Source: an uncultured Pseudomonadales bacterium
Lineage (GTDB): Bacteria > Pseudomonadota > Gammaproteobacteria > Pseudomonadales > Azotimanducaceae
Assembly: GCA_937921865.1 (NCBI GenBank)
Contig: CAKZWF010000004.1
Span: 46,479 to 110,478 of the forward strand
DNA length: 64,000 nucleotides
Direction of reading: 5' to 3'
Shown: positions 27,815 through 36,071 of the stretch, piece after piece
Position numbering within the stretch: position 1 is the first letter of the stretch
How the letters are laid out: every line of letters starts with the position of its first letter
Program-made: the position numbers and the translations under genes
Notes under the pieces: generated by a model
Seen by the model: only the letters and a program-made list of their open reading frames with translations
The model's database searches: none
What the model was told of the DNA's origin: nothing

Positions 27815-28885
27815 GATCCGCACGGGTGACGTGCGCTCACGCTGAGCGAGCGTTGGGCCGAGTCGTCGGGCCAGATCCACCAGCAGATTTTCAGTAGTCG
27901 CCCAGTCGATACAGGCGTCGGTAACCGATACGCCGTAACGCATCTGCGCGCTGATTGACTGATTGCCTGCCTGCAGATGGCTTTCGATCATCAGCCCGAT
28001 CAGAGACTGATTGCCATTCAGGATCTGCTGGGCAACGTCCTGCGCCACCTCGGGCTGGCGATTGTGATTTTTGTTCGAATTGGCATGGGAGCAGTCGACC
28101 ATGATATTCGGCTGCAGCCCGAGTTTATGGTGCTCAGCCTCGCAGCGGGCTACACAGTCACTGTCGAAATTCGGCCCACCGGTGCCCCCGCGTAAAACGA
28201 TATGGGCATTCTGATTACCACGAGTTGTCAGCACAGCGACCTGTCCGTCGGGGTTGATCCCAAGAAAACGGTGTGGGCTGGACACGCTCTGCAACGCATT
28301 CAGCGCGACGCTGAATCCACCGTCTGTGCCGTTTTTGAAGCCAACGGCCGAACTCAACCCTGATGCCATTTCCCGGTGGGTCTGGGATTCCGTTGTGCGA
28401 GCGCCGATAGCCGACCAGGCGATGAGGTCCTGAAGGTACTGTGGTGTGATTGGATCGAGCGCTTCGGTTGAGAGTGGTAGCCCGAGTTGGGCAACATCCA
28501 GCAGGAACTGGCGCGCAATCTCCAGCCCTTGGGCGACGTGAAAACTATCATCGAGGTGCGGGTCGTTGATGAGCCCCTTCCAGCCGATGGTGGTCCGTGG
28601 CTTCTCGAAATAGGCGCGCATGACCAGAAGCAGGCTATCGTTTACCCGCTCATTCAGATCGCTGAGTTTTTGCGCGTATTCCAGTCCCGCATTCACATCG
28701 TGAATTGAGCAGGGGCCGACGACCACCAGCAAGCGACGATCTTCACCACGGAGAATCCGAGCGACATCGGCTCGTGCCCGGGAAACCTGTTCGCTGATCT
28801 TCTCCGGTACCGGCAGGCGTTGTTTTAAAGCCTCAGGGGTAATCAGCACCTCCTGGCTGGCAATGTTCAGATTTTCCAGTTGCAT
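27806..28885 (-). CDS. aroG: Class I 3-deoxy-D-arabino-heptulosonate 7-phosphate synthase
   Basis: 359 residues. First step of the shikimate pathway: PEP plus erythrose 4-phosphate gives DAHP. Signatures are VVVGPCSIHD with the metal-site Cys, YFEKPRTTIGWKGLIND, GARTTESQTHREMASGLS, GFKNGTDGG and MVDCSHANSNK. The start at 28885 has AGGAGAG 8 nt upstream; an 11-codon in-frame extension has no such site. The choice among AroF/AroG/AroH subtypes is nominal and rests on the Tyr/Phe-rich leader peptide upstream. The gene is preceded by its own promoter and attenuator, and its stop codon lies in a tandem repeat. Confidence 0.93.
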   Translation of the reverse strand: MQLENLNIASQEVLITPEALKQRLPVPEKISEQVSRARADVARILRGEDRRLLVVVGPCSIHDVNAGLEYAQKLSDLNERVNDSLLLVMRAYFEKPRTTIGWKGLINDPHLDDSFHVAQGLEIARQFLLDVAQLGLPLSTEALDPITPQYLQDLIAWSAIGARTTESQTHREMASGLSSAVGFKNGTDGGFSVALNALQSVSSPHRFLGINPDGQVAVLTTRGNQNAHIVLRGGTGGPNFDSDCVARCEAEHHKLGLQPNIMVDCSHANSNKNHNRQPEVAQDVAQQILNGNQSLIGLMIESHLQAGNQSISAQMRYGVSVTDACIDWATTENLLVDLARRLGPTLAQRERTSPVRISR

Positions 28886-29002
28886 GGCAGTACTCTCCTG
28901 TGTGTGCCCACACCACATTGGTTTGCGGATACATTCGCATTGCAGCCGCTACATTCCAGCTCAACAACCGGTGCTGAATGCCGGATCCAAAAAACTCTGG
29001 CC

Positions 29003-29037
29003 AAAAAAAACCCCGCTGGCGCTGCCTTGCGGGGTTT
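29003..29037 (-). terminator. Intrinsic terminator in the DAHP synthase leader
   Basis: A 9-bp GC-rich stem AAACCCCGC/GCGGGGTTT with a 12-nt loop (itself able to form GGC/GCC) and eight T residues. It lies 118 nt before the DAHP synthase start codon, so it must be conditional for the gene to be expressed from the promoter at 29203-29230. Confidence 0.92.
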
Positions 29038-29083
29038 CTCCGAAGGCGGCACAACCACCTTCGACAAACAATGTCAGGTGGTT
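29003..29083 (-). promoter_or_regulatory. Transcription attenuator of the DAHP synthase gene (four competing hairpins)
   Basis: Read on the minus strand, four helices follow the leader peptide. A: AACCACCU (29083-29076) with AGGUGGUU (29060-29053). B: CGAAGGUGG (29063-29055) with CCGCCUUCG (29049-29041). C: GCCUUCGG (29047-29040) with CCG, a bulged C, and AAGGC (29032-29024). D: AAACCCCGC (29037-29029) with GCGGGGUUU (29016-29008) plus a U-run. Each overlaps the next, so A blocks B, B blocks C and C blocks D. A starts one base after the leader stop codon. A ribosome at the stop masks A and favours termination; one stalled on Tyr/Phe codons leaves A free and favours readthrough. Confidence 0.8.
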
Positions 29084-29084
29084 T

Positions 29085-29192
29085 TCATCTGCTGAAAAAG
29101 AAATAACATCCGCGCCAACGCTGCACGCGGCCAGTGCCGGCTTGGCAGGCAGCCCGGCTGACAGTCACGAATTTTTCAGTGAAGTTGTTCAT
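29085..29192 (-). CDS. Aromatic amino acid leader peptide (35 codons)
   Basis: ATG at 29192, stop TGA at 29087-29085. The regulatory codons cluster at the end: Trp at codon 26, then Cys-Tyr-Phe-Phe-Phe-Ser-Arg at 29-35 and the stop. Tyr plus three Phe immediately before a terminator series upstream of DAHP synthase is the hallmark of an attenuation leader like pheL. The first ATG is only about 4 nt after the predicted transcription start and has no Shine-Dalgarno, so initiation may be leaderless or occur at an internal GTG (codons 9 or 23). All choices keep the Tyr-Phe-Phe-Phe run. Confidence 0.7.
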   Translation of the reverse strand: MNNFTEKFVTVSRAACQAGTGRVQRWRGCYFFFSR

Positions 29193-29202
29193 AGCTGAGC
29201 CG

Positions 29203-29230
29203 ATAGTAGCGTCCCGGAACAGGAAATCAA
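29203..29230 (-). promoter_or_regulatory. Promoter of the DAHP synthase leader
   Basis: TTGATT (29230-29225) and TACTAT (29208-29203) with a 16-bp spacer on the minus strand; predicted start near 29196. The -35 box overlaps the stop codon of the upstream helicase gene, so the leader is fitted tightly behind it. Motif match only. Confidence 0.55.
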
Positions 29231-32200
29231 CTGATCAATTCGAGACGGGGCAGGGCCGTGAAGTACACGCCAATGCGGATGGGTTCCGAAAAAGCCACTG
29301 AAGCCGCATCAGCATAGCGCTGTAGTTGCCCCCGATAGCGATTGATTTCGGTGCGTATGAAGACGTCATTGCTCTCCGTCGATTCGGGAATTGCCGTCTT
29401 ATAGTCAATCAGCCAGCGCAACCCGCCAGCCCTGAAGGTCCGATCCAGAATCAGGTGGGAAATTTCCGCTTGAGCGGCCGCTCCGGAGGCGGCAGGCGGA
29501 ACAAAACTTAGAGCAAGCTCCGCGTAAGCGTCTTCTCGCGCGCACAGAATCCAGCGACCCTGTTCGTCTGCCAACACTCTGCGTAGCTGATCTGAAATTA
29601 TGTCGAGCAAATCTGCCCTTGCGTCGTCGGCTACACCAAGCGACGCTGATTGGCGCAGCCAGACCGGCTGGCGGAGTTCCAGCCAATGCTCGATGTCAGG
29701 CAGTGCGCGCTGAGCCAGCAATTCCAGTTCGCGATGCATGATGATGCCCAGAGCGACTTCTCTCTGGGCGGACAGTTCGTCCCGTGTCACTGGTGCAGCA
29801 ATCACCCGGTTATCTAACGATACCGGCGCTTCCGGGGGCTGCCACTGGTAGCCGGACAACAGTCTCGGGCGGGTGATTTCGTCACTGCCAGCGGTAAGTG
29901 CGCGAGATGTCGGCGGTGCAGTGCCAAGACCCGCGTCAGGTTCAATTGACAGTTCACCGGATTCGATGCGTTTTTCAAAGTCCGGCCAGAGCAGGCTGAG
30001 CAGAGATTTTGCTGGTGGTTTTTCGCCTGGCGTCGCAAACAGATGCAGCGACGTCTTAGCTCTGGTGGCCGCCACATAAAGCAGGCGTTCGCGTTCATGT
30101 TTTTCACGGGCTTTGTCTTCGCGCGTCAGCCAGTCATAGACTCCACCATCATCTTTGCAGCCCAGCAGCAGACCGTCGGGCAAAGGACGCCACAGGAGCA
30201 TGCCTGGCTCGTCTGCCCGTGTGGTCTTTTCCAGAAATGGCAGGATGACGTGATCGAATTCCAAGCCTTTGGCTTTGTGTATCGTCATGATCTGGAGTCG
30301 GCTGCGACTGACATCGTTAGCGAAGAGCTTCTCAGCCGCCCGTTGCAATACATCGGTGTCGAGCACCTCCGGGCAATGTCGGTCGACCAGCTGCAGGAAC
30401 CGATCCGCATGATCGAGTAGCCCGGGATCTGCGTATCCATCAGCGCCACCCATCTGCAGCCAGAAGGTTTCCAGCAGGGTTCTGGGCGGAGCTTCGTCGC
30501 GCAGGTGATGGCAGCGTTGCCACACCTGTCGGAGGCGTTGCAGGCGTTGCCGGGCATCTGGAGACAGGCCCGGCGGAGACTCGAAATCCTCCCTGAGAAC
30601 ACTGCCGCCGGCTGCCAGTAATTCCAGATCAGGCAGCAGCAGGCCACACCAGGGTGATCGCAGGATGCTGAGCGCAGCCAGGCGGTTGTCAGGATCTTCG
30701 ATCAGCCGACAGGCTGCCAACAGATCAATGATCACCGGTTTTTTTGTCAGTGAATCAATGTCGCTGGCGTGCCAGTTGATGTTGCCTGCGCGGAGTTGTG
30801 TCAGCAATGGCAGCAGCTGGCCGCGGCTACGGACCAGTACCGCCACTGTGCTGTCGTCGTCGCCGGCCAACACCGTGCTAATCTGGCGGACAATCTGCTT
30901 GCACTGCTGGCTTTCTGATCCGCTCAGATTAATGGTTGCACTTGAACTCGGCAGCGAAGGTCGGGTGGCCCGACTGGCAGAAAATGCGATGGCGCCAAGC
31001 ACGGGATCATGACTGTTACCGAGCACGCTGGCAAAAGTGCTGTTGCACCATTCAACCAGCCTGGGCGTAGAGCGGAAGTTGCTCTGCAGTGAAACAGATT
31101 CCAGCAGCACACTGGCAATGCCTGAAGTTGCTGCCCGGTAGAACAGGCCCACATCGGCATCCCGAAAGCGGTAGATGGACTGCATCGGATCGCCGACTGC
31201 GAAGAAGGTATTGCCGTCAGCCTCCGACCAGCCTTCTAAAAGCGCTTCGAACAGTCGGAACTGAGAGACGGAGGTATCCTGAAACTCATCGACGAGCACG
31301 TGGCTGATCCTGTGATCCAGAGCCAATGCCAGATCGGTAGGCGCTTCAGTATCTCCGAGTGCCGCCTGGGCACTGAGCAACAGTTCGGTGAAATCGCTGG
31401 CCTGGTGACGGTCGAACACGGTTTTGAGTTCTAAAGCTGCCAGAGTCAGGCAGATACAGACGCTGACCAGATTGTGAGACGCCGCGGTGTCGGGCGATTG
31501 CGGAATGAATCTGAGGTTGGCTGCCTGTGCTTCTAGCTGCCGCTCTTTGAGCGTGCTGATAATCTCAAGAAGCTCTGCTTTACGTTCACGCTGGTCGGCT
31601 GGAAACCCCTCACGTTTGGTGATCTGTTTGCGTAGTTTTCCCTGAGCGGTTGTTAGCAGCTCACCCAGCGATCGGAAACGACTGGCGTTGCTGTCATTAG
31701 TAAGGCCGAGATTGCCCGCAGCCGCCTCCGTTAAACTCATCAGTGAGTGTAATTGCGTTGCCGATAGCGCCTCGCAGAAGGTTTCAATGATCACTTCGGT
31801 CAGCTGCGAGCTTCCTAAGTTGAGCGTTTCCGGCACAGTCTCAGGGGTTTGCTGATAGGCGCGCATGACCGCGCTGACAACGCTCAACCATTGATCGCGT
31901 TTAGCGAGCATGAGAGCCAACAGGCGGCGTGCGCGACTTTGTTCATTGCCGCACTGTCTGAGAAAGTCGGCAATTTCATTTTCGAATGGGTCATCGCGAT
32001 ACAGTCGCAACAGCACAGCATCAGCAGCTTCCGCGTACAGTTCGTCAGCCAGTTCAGTCAGTTGAGTATTTGGATTGAAACCGGACTGCAGTGGCAGTTG
32101 ACGGGCCAGACTCATTGAGAAACTGTCGATGGTCTGGATTTTCAGGCGCTTAGGCTGTTCCAGCAGGTTCCAATTGAGTTCAGCGCTGCGTTGCAGTGCA

Positions 32201-32439
32201 GGTTGCGCGATCGGGTCACCGTTGCGTATTGCCTCGAGCACTCGGGCACGCATTTCACCAGCCGCTTTGATAGTGAAGGTGATCGCCAGAATTTCTTCTG
32301 GCTCCTGGACCCTGGCTAACAGTTTGAGGTATCTGTGCACCAGCAGAGTCGTCTTGCCGGAGCCGGCCGGGGCCTGGACGATGACCGAGCGTGTTACGTC
32401 GGTAGCCAGATCCCGTTGGGATTGGTCTTGCGGAGTCAT
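29227..32439 (-). CDS. AddA-like UvrD-family helicase-nuclease
   Basis: 1070 residues. Superfamily 1A helicase with Walker A QAPAGSGKTTLLVHRYLKLL near residue 22, ITFTIKAAGEMRARV (motif Ia), HVLVDEFQDTS (Walker B), GDPMQSIYRFRDAD (motif III), QSNFRSTPRLVEW (motif IV) and IHKAKGLEFDHVILP (motif V). The C-terminus (RWLIDYKTAIPES) carries the D-x-K core of a PD-(D/E)xK nuclease, as in AddA. The pair with the AddB-like gene probably resects double-strand breaks for RecA. The ATG overlaps the partner's stop by 4 bp (ATGA). Family is clear; whether it replaces or supplements RecBCD here is unknown. Confidence 0.88.
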   Translation of the reverse strand: MTPQDQSQRDLATDVTRSVIVQAPAGSGKTTLLVHRYLKLLARVQEPEEILAITFTIKAAGEMRARVLEAIRNGDPIAQPALQRSAELNWNLLEQPKRLKIQTIDSFSMSLARQLPLQSGFNPNTQLTELADELYAEAADAVLLRLYRDDPFENEIADFLRQCGNEQSRARRLLALMLAKRDQWLSVVSAVMRAYQQTPETVPETLNLGSSQLTEVIIETFCEALSATQLHSLMSLTEAAAGNLGLTNDSNASRFRSLGELLTTAQGKLRKQITKREGFPADQRERKAELLEIISTLKERQLEAQAANLRFIPQSPDTAASHNLVSVCICLTLAALELKTVFDRHQASDFTELLLSAQAALGDTEAPTDLALALDHRISHVLVDEFQDTSVSQFRLFEALLEGWSEADGNTFFAVGDPMQSIYRFRDADVGLFYRAATSGIASVLLESVSLQSNFRSTPRLVEWCNSTFASVLGNSHDPVLGAIAFSASRATRPSLPSSSATINLSGSESQQCKQIVRQISTVLAGDDDSTVAVLVRSRGQLLPLLTQLRAGNINWHASDIDSLTKKPVIIDLLAACRLIEDPDNRLAALSILRSPWCGLLLPDLELLAAGGSVLREDFESPPGLSPDARQRLQRLRQVWQRCHHLRDEAPPRTLLETFWLQMGGADGYADPGLLDHADRFLQLVDRHCPEVLDTDVLQRAAEKLFANDVSRSRLQIMTIHKAKGLEFDHVILPFLEKTTRADEPGMLLWRPLPDGLLLGCKDDGGVYDWLTREDKAREKHERERLLYVAATRAKTSLHLFATPGEKPPAKSLLSLLWPDFEKRIESGELSIEPDAGLGTAPPTSRALTAGSDEITRPRLLSGYQWQPPEAPVSLDNRVIAAPVTRDELSAQREVALGIIMHRELELLAQRALPDIEHWLELRQPVWLRQSASLGVADDARADLLDIISDQLRRVLADEQGRWILCAREDAYAELALSFVPPAASGAAAQAEISHLILDRTFRAGGLRWLIDYKTAIPESTESNDVFIRTEINRYRGQLQRYADAASVAFSEPIRIGVYFTALPRLELIS

Positions 32440-34967
32440 TCTGACTCCCTGAGTTCATCAATGCGACACAAACCGGCGAGGTGGCAGTGATTGCAGATCT
32501 GTGGTCGGCGCGGCGAGACTGCCGCGTAGCCGGTGGTCATTTCTGCCGCCAGGTCCGATAGCTGCCTGGACCATTGGTCTTTCTGCGCTGCCCAGTCTCC
32601 AGCCAGCGGAGCAGTAACTCTGGCGGTACCCATGTCCAGTTCATCGACTCCGATCCCTGCCAGGCGCGGCCTCGATTCATCCAGCTGGGCGTAGAACACC
32701 CCACGAATCCGGTCGTCGGCCATCGCATAGATCGGCAGTTGTGGTTCCAGCAGGTCACCGTCTGAACTCGGCAGCACAATCCGTCCGGTCTTGTAGTCGA
32801 CAATCAGCAGCGCGTCTCCGACCTGATCCAGTCGATCAACCCGGATTCTGATCCTGACGCCGTCTATTTCAATTTCCTGGGCCGTTTCAATGGCTTTGAC
32901 CGTGAATGGGCCCCTCTGGGCCTCAAGCTCCAGCCAGGCGTGGATGACGCTGACCAGGCGCAGGTGTTCGCGCTCGACGAAAGCGCTGGGGAAGCGCCGG
33001 TAGTGCTGATGCAGAGCAGCCGAGACGGCTGCATCGATGGTTTCAGAGTCGCTGGGTCCTGGTGTCGTAGTTCCTTTCAGGTAATCCTGATAGAGGTTCT
33101 GCATTGCCTTGTGGAACACCGTACCCCGGTCCAGCGGATCCGGAAATGCATGAGGGTCCCGAGGTTCGCGCAGCTCCAGGCGATGGACTGCCCAGGCGCG
33201 AAATGGGCAGCCGGCCTGATCCGCAAACAATCCGCTGCCCCCTGAGCGCAACCCCGAAGGGTAAGGGCTCGCTACTGTATCGTTTACCCACTCCAGTTGC
33301 GCCCGGGTCTGGAAAAACGGGTGGGGTCGTCCTGTTGCTATTGCGCTGTGCGTCTCCGGAAAGTCGACAACCAGCGGGCTCGGCTCGCAGACATTGTCGC
33401 CTCTGAGGGTTGGGTAGCTGGCGATCAACTGGGTCGTGCAGTGCACCCAGTGGTCCAGGCGTTCTCGCGCGAACGCCAGCTCCTGCGCTGGTGTAGAGCG
33501 CGGCAGCAGATATTTTTTGCGAGCGGCCATTGTCAGTAGCGGGTTGCCGCTGACGCTCCCGGGCCAGGTTTCTTCATCCATGCTGGCGACCCACAAATGG
33601 GTGAAGCTCAGACCGGTAGTTTCCAGATAGCCGAGAACCTGAATGGGGGCCGGATTCCGCTGCGGCGCGAACAACCTCAGACTTAATGCACCGCGCAGTT
33701 CGTCCAACGCCGCGGCTGCGTCCATGGTCCGTTCGCGCTCTACCGTGCTCAATTCTCCGAGTAGCGCCTGAAGTTGCTGGTACGCCTGGTATTGAAGTGT
33801 CCCGGCCGCGTCACCGCTCCAGTGCACGCCAATCAGGCTGTGCTGAAAATCGGCCAGCCAGGCGCTGAAAGACCGTCGTGGAGAGCCCACCGCCGGTATC
33901 AGCTGAGCCAGAGCCGGCGATCTGAAGATCCGTGCCAGTTCATGAATATCAATCTGCTCAGGCGCAAGTTCTGGCCAGTCGGGTAGATCCGGCAACTGAA
34001 GATAGCGCGACCCGGACAGGCGTTGTGCGACCTTCAGCGGCAGGCGTCGATAACACAACTCCAGCCAGCTTTCGGCAGCGCGCCAGATCGGTTGATCGAT
34101 CAGCCGGCCACCACCGCCAAGATCGAACGGCACTCTGCCGAGATCGTCTGCAAGCGGCGCAAACTCGGCGAGGAATTGTCTGAGAACACTCTGGTAGCGA
34201 TTGCTGAGATCCGGAATCACCACGCCGATACGCAGCTGTTCGCCGTCTGCGCTCGTGGTATTGCCCGGATGGTGTTGTTCCAGCAGCGCTCGGCACCAGT
34301 ATGCCGCCGCAGCGATCTCGGCTTCCGGGGTATCAAAGCCGCTGCGCCGGATTTCCGCGGCTTTCGTCTGGCTGGACTGGAGCATTTCCACGGATGTGCC
34401 GAGTTGGTGCAGCCGAGCCAGCCAGTCGCGTGCCGCTGCGGTAGGGTTTTCGAATGCCAGGCAGAACACCGGACGTGTGCCCACATGCTCAAGCAGCACG
34501 CTCTGCTGTGGCAACTGCGCGCTGGTGATCTGTCGGGCTGAGTCGAGCGCGCGGGCAAAGCGCGCCGCCCAGGCTGCAAACATCCGACCATCGTCGGTGA
34601 CGGTCAGACTGTCATCGTTGCGCGAAATGTGCCACTGATGTAGTTGTTCCCAGGCCTGTAAAGCCTGGTGGCTGAGATGTTGCTGGCCCGCGGGTGCAAG
34701 CTCCCGCATCAGCAGATAAGCCTGTTCCTGGCTTAACAGCACTGGCAACAATGGATCATCCACCAGTGCGGCCTGGTAAAGGTGATTCCACCAACCTTGC
34801 AGGCTGTAGACGCGGGCGCTGGGCCAGGCTCGCAGGCCACGGCCCTGCTGGTGCAGGTCGAAGGAACGGATCAGGTCTCTTCGTAGACGGTCATTGCTGG
34901 TGAGCAACAGACCCTGTTCCAGTGCCCTTTCCAGGGCCGGGGTGATTTCAACGAATGCGTAGGACAC
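32436..34967 (-). CDS. AddB-like PD-(D/E)xK repair nuclease with Fe-S cysteines
   Basis: 843 residues, related to the family often named probable DNA repair protein, which resembles AddB. The N-terminal two thirds are a degenerate helicase-like region without an intact Walker A. The C-terminal nuclease domain (about 560-843) has LLIVDYKTGRIV. Four cysteines surround it: GCPFRAW and, near the end, CNHCHLAGLC (C-x2-C-x5-C), the arrangement that holds a 4Fe-4S cluster in AddB. Translationally coupled to the AddA-like gene. With nuclease motifs in both subunits, the complex would be AddAB-like rather than RecBCD-like. Confidence 0.85.
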   Translation of the reverse strand: MSYAFVEITPALERALEQGLLLTSNDRLRRDLIRSFDLHQQGRGLRAWPSARVYSLQGWWNHLYQAALVDDPLLPVLLSQEQAYLLMRELAPAGQQHLSHQALQAWEQLHQWHISRNDDSLTVTDDGRMFAAWAARFARALDSARQITSAQLPQQSVLLEHVGTRPVFCLAFENPTAAARDWLARLHQLGTSVEMLQSSQTKAAEIRRSGFDTPEAEIAAAAYWCRALLEQHHPGNTTSADGEQLRIGVVIPDLSNRYQSVLRQFLAEFAPLADDLGRVPFDLGGGGRLIDQPIWRAAESWLELCYRRLPLKVAQRLSGSRYLQLPDLPDWPELAPEQIDIHELARIFRSPALAQLIPAVGSPRRSFSAWLADFQHSLIGVHWSGDAAGTLQYQAYQQLQALLGELSTVERERTMDAAAALDELRGALSLRLFAPQRNPAPIQVLGYLETTGLSFTHLWVASMDEETWPGSVSGNPLLTMAARKKYLLPRSTPAQELAFARERLDHWVHCTTQLIASYPTLRGDNVCEPSPLVVDFPETHSAIATGRPHPFFQTRAQLEWVNDTVASPYPSGLRSGGSGLFADQAGCPFRAWAVHRLELREPRDPHAFPDPLDRGTVFHKAMQNLYQDYLKGTTTPGPSDSETIDAAVSAALHQHYRRFPSAFVEREHLRLVSVIHAWLELEAQRGPFTVKAIETAQEIEIDGVRIRIRVDRLDQVGDALLIVDYKTGRIVLPSSDGDLLEPQLPIYAMADDRIRGVFYAQLDESRPRLAGIGVDELDMGTARVTAPLAGDWAAQKDQWSRQLSDLAAEMTTGYAAVSPRRPQICNHCHLAGLCRIDELRESE

Positions 34968-35015
34968 GGCCGGATTCTAGAGCTACAGATACCGATCTGC
35001 CAGGTTCGGGCTGTG

Positions 35016-35186
35016 GTGAGCAACGAAATTGTTTTAGACTTGCGGTTTCAGCAACAGAAAAACCTGCGATCCAATATGTGGCACCTGATAGAAGACTTTT
35101 TTGAACAGAGCCTGGTTATGAAGGCTTTCATTGGCTTGGGCTGGCTGTCCATCATCATCATGGTAACGAGTATGTTCCTGGTCTGA
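35016..35186 (+). CDS. 56-residue single-pass membrane protein, unknown
   Basis: GTG start (a second in-frame GTG lies one codon earlier). A polar amphipathic N-terminal half rich in Gln, Asn and charged residues (1-30) precedes one hydrophobic helix with pattern AFIGLGWLSIIIMVTSMFLV at the C-terminus. Eleven bp upstream of the TerB-like gene on the same strand, hence probably co-transcribed. The ribosome-binding site is poor. I do not recognise the family; the small size and terminal anchor suggest a membrane modulator, which is inference only. Confidence 0.5.
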   Translation: MSNEIVLDLRFQQQKNLRSNMWHLIEDFFEQSLVMKAFIGLGWLSIIIMVTSMFLV

Positions 35187-35197
35187 GTTTCTTATTC

Positions 35198-35593
35198 ATG
35201 TGGTTGTCGTCTTTAAGTTCGAAACAACGAGAAGCGCTGCTTGGCCTGGCGCATAACGTTGTTGTGTCTGATGGCCTGCTGGATCCGAACGAGGAAGGCA
35301 TGCTGAACGAGTTCCGTCGGGAGATGGAGCTCAAAGAGGGTACCGAATCAGAGTATCTCGAGTTGTCTGGAATAGAGGGGATATTCGACAGCCGTAAAGC
35401 CCGCTTTATCGCGCTGATCAATCTATTGCGTCTGAGCTATGCGGATGGCGCGTTTGAAATCGAAGAAGAGTGTCTGCTGAGAGAAATCTGCCAGGCGTTT
35501 CAGGTGCCGGATGAGGATTTCATGCTTCTGGATAACTGGGTACGGCGAATGCTGGCACTCGAAGAAGAGGCGGCCAGTCTGCTGTCAGGCTGA
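35198..35593 (+). CDS. TerB-like (tellurite-resistance TerB fold) protein
   Basis: 131 residues, all-helical, acidic, no signal peptide. NVVVSDGLLDPNEEGMLNEF and LRLSYADGAFEIEEECLLREI are the two internal TerB/DjlA-like repeats, each with the DG-x-x-x-x-E-E metal-binding pattern. TerB-like proteins are found in stress and membrane-associated complexes, but a standalone gene like this has no defined role. The 3' end overlaps the convergent PilZ gene by 9 bp. A DnaJ-domain gene lies close by; in E. coli DjlA, TerB and DnaJ domains are fused. Confidence 0.75.
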   Translation: MWLSSLSSKQREALLGLAHNVVVSDGLLDPNEEGMLNEFRREMELKEGTESEYLELSGIEGIFDSRKARFIALINLLRLSYADGAFEIEEECLLREICQAFQVPDEDFMLLDNWVRRMLALEEEAASLLSG

Positions 35594-35986
35594 TTCAGCC
35601 TGTGCAATCAGCCGTTCCAGGGCGAGCAGTTCCGGCTCGACCCGCTCGGGGTGTTTCTGCAGTGAAGACTGCGGGCGAAAGCGGATGCCGCAGCGAAACT
35701 GATTCTGCTGCCTTACACAGTTGTGAACCACGCCGACTACGCTCAGGTTGCGATCCTGTTCCGGATAAGACAATTCCAAGTAAATGAAGTCATCGAGGTT
35801 GAGAGGTCTGGCTGACAGCACGGCAACGCCGAACCGGTTGAAATCCAGCGTTGCTGCTAGCACCTGCCGCAGGCTGCCACGACGGCGCAGCTGTACGGTA
35901 AGCAATTCAGACGAATAGCGGGGCACCCTGCGCCGGTCGCTGGCGTGATTGATGAGCAACCCTGAATACTGCTTGGCGTTGGTCAT
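35585..35986 (-). CDS. PilZ domain protein (possible cyclic-di-GMP receptor)
   Basis: About 133 residues. The PilZ signature appears as DRRRVPRYSSELLTV, providing the RxxxR arginines, followed by ATLDFNRFGVAVLS in place of the D/N-x-S-x-x-G motif. The Ser is replaced by Arg-preceding Asn, so binding affinity for cyclic-di-GMP is uncertain. A beta-barrel with RCGIRFRP completes the domain. The start at 35986 was preferred because AGG precedes it; 36004 is an alternative giving six more residues. No other cyclic-di-GMP gene is visible nearby. Confidence 0.7.
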   Translation of the reverse strand: MTNAKQYSGLLINHASDRRRVPRYSSELLTVQLRRRGSLRQVLAATLDFNRFGVAVLSARPLNLDDFIYLELSYPEQDRNLSVVGVVHNCVRQQNQFRCGIRFRPQSSLQKHPERVEPELLALERLIAQAESA

Positions 35987-36071
35987 TCGCCTACGATAAG
36001 CCATTCGAACTAGTCGAAATGTGAACCAGACCTCGCTCTTTCCGGGAAAGCGCTCGAAGTGACCGGTCAGT

